Assembly: GCF_000412675.1 (NCBI RefSeq)
Contig: NC_021505.1
Coordinates: 4,148,501 to 4,212,500 of the forward strand
From: Pseudomonas putida NBRC 14164
GTDB lineage: Bacteria; Pseudomonadota; Gammaproteobacteria; Pseudomonadales; Pseudomonadaceae
DNA: 64,000 nt
Reading direction: 5' to 3'
The translations under genes were made by a program, and so were the position numbers. This document shows, in pieces, positions 59,501 through 64,000 of this stretch (position 1 is the first letter of the stretch; each line of letters starts with the position of its first letter). Under the pieces are notes generated by a model, which was not told the DNA's origin, searched no databases, and worked only from the letters and a program-made list of their open reading frames with translations.

Positions 59501-60010
59501 CTCGAGCGCGCGGTCAAGGCGATCCGCAAGGGTACCCAGCCAAATCTGGAGCAGCCGCTGGGCGGCGGCCCGGAGATCAACCTGCGCCTGCCGGCGCTGA
59601 TCCCCGAGAGCTACCTGCCCGACGTGCATGCGCGGCTGATCCTGTACAAGCGCATTGCCTCGGCCGCTGACGAAGAAGGCCTAAAGGACCTGCAAGTGGA
59701 AATGATCGACCGCTTCGGCCTGCTGCCAGAGCCGACCAAGAACCTGATGCGCCTGACTTCGCTCAAGCTGCACGCAGAAAAGCTCGGCATCAAGAAAGTC
59801 GATGCAGGCCCCAATGGCGGCAAGCTCGAGTTCGAAGCCGAAACCCCGGTCGACCCGCTGACCCTGATCAAGCTGATCCAGGGCCAGCCCAAACGCTACA
59901 AGTTCGAAGGCGCCACCCAGTTCCGCTTCCTGGTCCCGATGGAACGCCCCGACGAACGCTTCAATACCCTGGAGGCGCTGTTCGAGCGCCTGACACCACA
60001 GCCTGCCTAA
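56561..60010 (+). CDS. mfd: Transcription-repair coupling factor Mfd
   Basis: This is an 1149-residue protein from GTG 56561 (GGAG upstream), giving MSVLRLPHMSATAGKQTWGN; the open frame extends upstream without need. The UvrB-like N-domain comes first and the RNAP-interaction domain near residues 475-545 (VVHIDHGVGRYLGLATLEID). The RecG-type motor has Walker A GDVGFGKT at 630-637 and DEEH at 731-734. The C-terminal TRCF domain closes the protein. It displaces RNA polymerase stalled at damage and recruits UvrA. It diverges from gap and is followed closely by the CsiV-like gene. Confidence 0.95.
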   Translation: MSVLRLPHMSATAGKQTWGNLPGAALSLAIAEAASNAGRFTLLLTADSQAADRLEQELRFFAPDLPVLPFPDWETLPYDLFSPHQDIISQRIASLYRLPELSHGILVVPVTTALHRLAPTRFLLGSSLVLDVGQTIDVEQMRTRLEASGYRCVDTVYEHGEFAVRGALIDLFPMGSRLPYRIDLFDDEIETLRTFDPETQRSIDKVDSVRLLPAREFPMQKEEVTRFKARFRERFDVDFRRSAIFQDLASGIIPAGIEYYLPLFFEETSTLFDYLPADTQVFSLPGVEQAAEHFWNDVRGRYEDRRGDLSRPLLPPAELFMPVEDCFARLKQWPRVVVSSEDIEPGVGRERFPARALPNLAIEAKANQPLAELASFLDQFPGRVLFTAESAGRREVLLELLERLKLRPHTVDGWADFITGSERLAITIAPLDDGLVLDDPGLALVAESPLFGQRVMQRRRRDKRGETANDAVIKNLTELREGAPVVHIDHGVGRYLGLATLEIDGQAAEFLTLEYAENAKLYVPVANLHLIARYTGSDDALAPLHRLGSEAWQKAKRKAAEQVRDVAAELLDIYARRAARKGYAFADPSADYATFSAGFPFEETPDQQTAIEAVRADMLAPKPMDRLVCGDVGFGKTEVAMRAAFIAVHSGRQVAVLVPTTLLAQQHYNSFRDRFADWPVTVEVMSRFKSAKEVAAAAADLAEGKIDILIGTHKLLQDDVRFKDLGLAIIDEEHRFGVRQKEQLKALRSEVDILTLTATPIPRTLNMAVAGMRDLSIIATPPARRLSVRTFVMEHNNSTVKEALLRELLRGGQVYYLHNDVKTIEKCAADLAELVPEARIGIGHGQMRERELEQVMSDFYHKRFNVLVASTIIETGIDVPSANTIVIERADKFGLAQLHQLRGRVGRSHHQAYAYLLTPTRQKVSADAEKRLEAIANTQDLGAGFVLATNDLEIRGAGELLGEGQSGQIQAVGFTLYMEMLERAVKAIRKGTQPNLEQPLGGGPEINLRLPALIPESYLPDVHARLILYKRIASAADEEGLKDLQVEMIDRFGLLPEPTKNLMRLTSLKLHAEKLGIKKVDAGPNGGKLEFEAETPVDPLTLIKLIQGQPKRYKFEGATQFRFLVPMERPDERFNTLEALFERLTPQPA

Positions 60011-60019
60011 GGAAGATCC

Positions 60020-60592
60020 ATGCGTGCCATCCGTTGCCTGACCCTGCTGCTGGCGCTGTTCGCGCCAGCCGCCTTCGCCGAAGGCCTGTATCAGGTAGAA
60101 ATGATTTTGGTGCGGCAGAACAGCGTGCCTGCCTTCACCAGCCCGTTTTCCCCTGAAGACTGGAGCGCCGGTGCCCCGCGCCTGGCGAAGGACGCCGAGC
60201 GCCGCCTGGCGTTGGAAGACGAAGCCACCCGCCTGGAAGCCACTGCCGACTACACCGTATTGATGCACAAGGCCTGGCAGCAGCAGGTCGGCAGCGAGCC
60301 TGGCCGCATCGCCCTGGGCGAAGGCACCGAACAGTTCGGCCACTTCCCCATCGAAGGCAACCTGAGCATCGCCGAAGGCCGCTTCATCGCGGTCGAGGCC
60401 AACTTCTGGGTCAATCAGCTGGACAGCAACGGCAACGTCCTGCAAAGCGAGCAGTTCAAGCAGAGCAACAGCAACGTCAAGGGCGGCCAGCTGACCTTCC
60501 TCGACGGCGGGCACCTGGCGGTGCTGCTGAAAGTCACGCCACCGGGCACGCCGAAAATGCCGGTGATGGACCCGGAGATGATGGAGCAGTAA
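60020..60592 (+). CDS. CsiV-family exported protein
   Basis: This 190-residue protein starts at the ATG 60020, 9 bp after the mfd stop, with GGAAG upstream. The signal peptide ends AAFA at about residue 20, and LYQVEMILVRQNS begins the mature protein. The rest is beta/alpha with LDGGHLAVLLKVTPPGTPK at the end. CsiV-type proteins in gamma-proteobacteria are peptidoglycan-linked periplasmic proteins of uncertain role. It is tightly linked to mfd and to the SNF2 gene. Confidence 0.78.
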   Translation: MRAIRCLTLLLALFAPAAFAEGLYQVEMILVRQNSVPAFTSPFSPEDWSAGAPRLAKDAERRLALEDEATRLEATADYTVLMHKAWQQQVGSEPGRIALGEGTEQFGHFPIEGNLSIAEGRFIAVEANFWVNQLDSNGNVLQSEQFKQSNSNVKGGQLTFLDGGHLAVLLKVTPPGTPKMPVMDPEMMEQ

Positions 60593-60596
60593 GCCG

Positions 60597-63500
60597 ATGA
60601 AGCAAGATGCCGCCGAGATGGTGAACGCTTATCCGAACTGGACCCAATCGTTCAGCAAAGCTGCCCTGCAACGCGGTGAGCGCTATGCCGAGGAAGGCAG
60701 GGTCGAACTGGAAGGCTTCTATGGGCCGACCATCACGGCCAATTGCCAAGGGAGTGGCGACAACCACTATCGGCAAAGCATCGAGTTGCACGTAGCCGGC
60801 GGCCGTTGCCATGTGCACGGTGAATGCGATTGCCCTGTAGGGCAAAACTGCAAGCATTGCGCCGCTGCACTGTTCTGCATAAGCGACCCTTGGTCCAATC
60901 ATGAGGCCACGCAAGCCGACCCGGGAACGTTGTCCGCCGAACTGCAGCACTGGTTGAGCGGCCTGGAACAGGCCCCGCCCAAGCCCAACGCAACCGAAGA
61001 CAAACGCGGGCGCATGGTGTGCTACCAGCTCGATCTCACCGATGATGCCGGCTGCGCCCTGCTGGTGCGCAAGGGCACGCGAACCGAGGACGGCATACGC
61101 TTCAGCCGCGTCCAGTCACTTTACGACTTTCTCTACGAGCCACCGCGCTTCGTGACGGAAGAAGACACCCGCATTCTCCGCCTGCTCTCGGCCCTGAATC
61201 AGGGCGGCGGCCAGGACCGCGGCTATAAACTGAAGGGCCAGGAAGGTGGCGAGTTGTTCCAGCGCGCACTCGAAACCGGGCGCATGTTTTACGATGTCGG
61301 CTTCCCACCGCTTCATCAAGGCCCGGTGCGCCGTGCCGAGTTTCGCTGGGTACGCCTGGACAACGGAAACTACCGGGGACTGTGGTACAGCGGCGAGGAA
61401 ATGCTGCACTGCGTCATCCCGCTGCTGCCACTTTACTACTTCGATCTGCTGACCAGTGAAGTGGGCAAGGTCGAGCACAGCCTGGATCCGCATGTCGCCG
61501 TGCAGCTGACTATTGCCCCCGATGTACCCGAGCACCTGGTCGTACCCCTCAGCCACAAGCTCAATGCCCTCAGCCACAAGGTGCCGACGCCGACGCCAGT
61601 GCAGGAGCAGTTGCTCGATCACATCCAGCCCAAGCCCCTTCTTTCGCTCGGCAGCCTTGAATACACCGCATACATGCCGAAAACCGGTCGCATGCAACGG
61701 CAAATGCAACATCGCGCCGCATTGGCATTCGACTATGACGGTTTGCAGGTCAGCGGCACCGACGAGAAGCCGCTGACCCGACTGGCGGGCAGCACCAGCC
61801 AGCGAATTCGCCGACAGCCGCAAGCCGAGCTGGCCCTGCGCAAGGCGTTACGTGACCTGGGCTTCAAACCCGCCACTCGCCAGAGCAAGGCCCTGCCCGA
61901 CAGTGCCGGCGAAATGTTCCAACTGCCCGACGACGAAGCCTGGCTGCGCTTCGCCCGTGAGGGCCTGCCACGCCTGCGGCAAGCCGGTTGGAACATAGAC
62001 GTCCACCGTGACTTCGCCTTCAACCTGCAGGAGGTGGACGACTGGTACGCCACCATCGACGAAGCGCCCGGCCATGAATGGTTCGACCTGGAACTGGGCA
62101 TCGTGGTCGACGGCCAGCGTCACAGCTTGCTGCCAATCGTGCTGCAACTGCTGCGCAGCAGCCCGGAGCTGCTGCGCCCCAACGAACTGGCCCGGCGCAG
62201 TGACGATGAACACCTGCTGATCGACCTGAACCGCGGCCGCCTGGATGCACCGGCGTTGCGCGTCGCCCTGCCCTACGGCCGCATCAAGGCCGTGATGGGC
62301 ACCTTGGGCGAGCTGTACCTGCACGAAGACACTGCGGGCCCGGCGCTGCGCATGGAGCGCGCCGACGCCGCGCGCCTGAACGACATCGAAGGCCTGCCCC
62401 TGCACTGGGAAGGTGGCCAGCACGTGCGCGATCTGGGCCGCCGCCTGCGTGATGCCCGCGACCTGCAAGTGGCCCCACCCGCCGGGCTGCAGGCCAGCTT
62501 GCGCCCCTATCAACAGCAGGGCCTGAACTGGCTGCAGGCACTGCAAGAGATGGGCACCGGGGGCATCCTCGGTGACGACATGGGCCTGGGCAAGACCCTG
62601 CAGGCCCTGGCACACCTGCTGCTGGAGAAAGAGGCCGGGCGCCTGGAGGCACCAGCCCTGGCGGTCATGCCCACCAGCCTGATACCCAACTGGCTGGACG
62701 AAGCCCAGCGCTTTGCCCCCGACCTGCGCGTGCTGGCACTGCATGGGCCGGGTCGCAGCAAGCATTTTGCCAAGCTGCATGAATACGACCTGGTCCTGAC
62801 CACCTATGCCCTGGTGCCACGCGACCTCGAACACCTGCGCGCCCAGGCCTGGCACGTGCTGGTGCTGGACGAGGCACAGAACATCAAGAGCAGCACCAGC
62901 AAGGCCGCCCTCGCCGTCTGCGAGCTACAGGCCGGCCAGCGCCTGTGCCTGACCGGCACGCCGATGGAAAACAACCTGGGCGAGCTGTGGTCGATCTTCC
63001 ACTTCCTGATGCCCGGCTGGCTGGGCGATGTCAAACGCTTCAACCAGGACTACCGCACCCCGATCGAACGCCATGGCGACGCTGAGCGGCTGGGCCATCT
63101 GGTCACGCGCATCCGCCCGTTCCTGCTGCGCCGCACCAAGGAGCAGGTGGCCACCGAGTTGCCGGCCAAGACCGAGATGGTGCACTGGGTCGAGCTCAGC
63201 GACGCCCAGCGCGATACCTACGAGGCGGTGCGGGTGGCCATGGACAAGAAAGTCCGCGACGAAATCGCCCGCAATGGCGCGGCACGCAGCCAGATCGTCA
63301 TCCTCGACGCGCTGCTCAAACTGCGCCAGGTGTGCTGCGACCTGCGGCTGGTCAAGGGCGTGGAAAGCAAAGGCAACCAGGCCGACAAGGGCAAGCTGGG
63401 CGCACTGCTGGAAATGCTCGACGAGCTGTTAAGCGAAGGGCGCCGGGTGCTGCTGTTCTCGCAGTTCACCTCGATGCTGGCGCTGATCCAGCAGGAGCTG

Positions 63501-63914
63501 GAAAAACGCAGTATCCGCTACAGCCTGCTGACCGGTGATACACGGGACCGTCGCACGCCTGTGCAGCAGTTCCAGCAGGGTGACAGCGAAGTGTTCCTGA
63601 TCAGCCTCAAGGCCGGTGGCGTGGGCTTGAACCTGACGGCCGCGGACACGGTGATCCACTTCGACCCCTGGTGGAACCCGGCCAGCGAAAACCAGGCCAC
63701 CGACCGCGCCTACCGCATTGGCCAGGACAAGCCGGTGTTCGTGTTCAAGCTGATTACCCGGGGTACGGTTGAAGAGAAGATCCAGTTGCTGCAGCAGGAA
63801 AAAGCGGCGCTGGCAGCCAGCTTGCTGGATGGCGGGCAGGCTGGGCAATGGCGCATGGGCGATGAAGAAATCGAGGCACTGTTTGCGCCATTGCCAGGCA
63901 AGCGCGGGCGGTAA
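60597..63914 (+). CDS. SWIM zinc-finger and SNF2-family DNA helicase/ATPase
   Basis: This is a 1105-residue protein. The N-terminal SWIM finger has CDCPVGQNCKH (Cys77, Cys79, Cys85, His87). A large middle region of unknown fold follows. The SNF2 motor begins near 630 with LRPYQQQGLNWLQALQEMGT, Walker A GDDMGLGKT at 659-667, DEAQ at 758-761, and a helicase C half with RAYRIGQDKPVFVFKLITRG. It likely remodels protein-DNA complexes, perhaps RNA polymerase as for RapA, although its target is unknown. It starts 4 bp after the CsiV gene stop. Confidence 0.88.
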   Translation: MKQDAAEMVNAYPNWTQSFSKAALQRGERYAEEGRVELEGFYGPTITANCQGSGDNHYRQSIELHVAGGRCHVHGECDCPVGQNCKHCAAALFCISDPWSNHEATQADPGTLSAELQHWLSGLEQAPPKPNATEDKRGRMVCYQLDLTDDAGCALLVRKGTRTEDGIRFSRVQSLYDFLYEPPRFVTEEDTRILRLLSALNQGGGQDRGYKLKGQEGGELFQRALETGRMFYDVGFPPLHQGPVRRAEFRWVRLDNGNYRGLWYSGEEMLHCVIPLLPLYYFDLLTSEVGKVEHSLDPHVAVQLTIAPDVPEHLVVPLSHKLNALSHKVPTPTPVQEQLLDHIQPKPLLSLGSLEYTAYMPKTGRMQRQMQHRAALAFDYDGLQVSGTDEKPLTRLAGSTSQRIRRQPQAELALRKALRDLGFKPATRQSKALPDSAGEMFQLPDDEAWLRFAREGLPRLRQAGWNIDVHRDFAFNLQEVDDWYATIDEAPGHEWFDLELGIVVDGQRHSLLPIVLQLLRSSPELLRPNELARRSDDEHLLIDLNRGRLDAPALRVALPYGRIKAVMGTLGELYLHEDTAGPALRMERADAARLNDIEGLPLHWEGGQHVRDLGRRLRDARDLQVAPPAGLQASLRPYQQQGLNWLQALQEMGTGGILGDDMGLGKTLQALAHLLLEKEAGRLEAPALAVMPTSLIPNWLDEAQRFAPDLRVLALHGPGRSKHFAKLHEYDLVLTTYALVPRDLEHLRAQAWHVLVLDEAQNIKSSTSKAALAVCELQAGQRLCLTGTPMENNLGELWSIFHFLMPGWLGDVKRFNQDYRTPIERHGDAERLGHLVTRIRPFLLRRTKEQVATELPAKTEMVHWVELSDAQRDTYEAVRVAMDKKVRDEIARNGAARSQIVILDALLKLRQVCCDLRLVKGVESKGNQADKGKLGALLEMLDELLSEGRRVLLFSQFTSMLALIQQELEKRSIRYSLLTGDTRDRRTPVQQFQQGDSEVFLISLKAGGVGLNLTAADTVIHFDPWWNPASENQATDRAYRIGQDKPVFVFKLITRGTVEEKIQLLQQEKAALAASLLDGGQAGQWRMGDEEIEALFAPLPGKRGR

Positions 63915-63942
63915 TTCAGCATGTTGTACTGCCTGTACTGGC

Positions 63943-63972
63943 ATCTTCGCGGGTAAACCCGCTCCCACAAGG
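63943..63972. repeat. Single REP element near the right edge
   Basis: ATCTTCGCGGGTAAACCCGC followed by TCCCACAAGG is a P. putida REP core, lying after the SNF2 helicase gene. Its partner may lie beyond the window. Confidence 0.75.
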
Positions 63973-64000
63973 ACCGCACCGCTGCCGAGGGCTACGCAGT

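Noticed and set aside
56576..59629. 1017-codon minus-strand frame
   Set aside because: It is fully antisense to mfd, with His/Gln/Val-rich composition typical of high-GC shadow frames.

Overview
The window looks like chromosome from the Pseudomonas putida group. It is GC-rich and carries typical P. putida intergenic REP elements. From memory of P. putida KT2440, the block from about 34.6 kb to the end (dusA, tal, PhoD-like phosphatase, rssB/STAS, mlaA, queF, cin copper genes, lolCDE, glpQ-like, sthA, apbE, gap, mfd, SNF2 helicase) follows the core gene order of that species. No rRNA, tRNA or CRISPR array was seen.

Layout. 0-3 kb: polyamine (gamma-glutamylputrescine) catabolism genes with their XRE-cupin regulator; the aminotransferase is cut by the left edge. 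3-5 kb: a LysR regulator and an SDR that lacks the usual catalytic Tyr and Lys. 5-7.7 kb: an AT-rich stretch of small exported proteins and a membrane-bound winged-helix regulator overlapping a FidL-like partner. 7.8-9.7 kb: two L,D-transpeptidases. 10-18.2 kb: an NCS1 nucleobase transporter, a broken AraC gene, and a leftward cupin / GMC oxidoreductase / purine-cytosine-type permease / histone-deacetylase-like hydrolase operon with a divergent LysR gene. 18.2-19.5 kb: the metal-efflux pair dmeF-dmeR.

19.5-22.8 kb is a scarred accessory patch. It holds a decayed DUF3592 gene whose end runs into an IS5-family transposase remnant, then a type VI secretion cassette (hcp, glycine-rich effector candidate, membrane immunity candidate) lying between two inverted copies of a roughly 50-bp repeat. 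The hcp gene carries a single-base frameshift. 22.8-26.6 kb is a cyanate locus (cynR, cynT, cynS) followed by a DUF2790 protein and a cytosine-deaminase-like amidohydrolase. 26.6-34.2 kb contains an OYE reductase under a MerR-type promoter, an ECF sigma/anti-sigma pair with a DUF3455 protein, a GFA protein, an AraC-GyrI regulator, and a LysR / quinone reductase / DUF1330 group. Just upstream of dusA lies a frameshifted integrase N-terminus, which fits an old dusA-targeted integration event.

After dusA the window is mostly housekeeping: translation and central metabolism (dusA, tal, gap, sthA), envelope functions (lolCDE, mlaA), copper sensing linked to queuosine synthesis (cinRS, cinA, queF), c-di-GMP-type PilZ proteins, and repair or helicase functions (mfd, SNF2). 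Between the convergent cinS and lolE genes sits an array of about seven 84/85-bp repeats bounded by perfect inverted REP ends.

The best candidates for undescribed biology are the cupin-GMC-permease-HDAC operon, the hcp-effector-immunity cassette with its inverted flanks and broken hcp, and the MarT/FidL-like pair in the AT-rich segment. All functional assignments come from reading motifs and recalling families; no searches were run.
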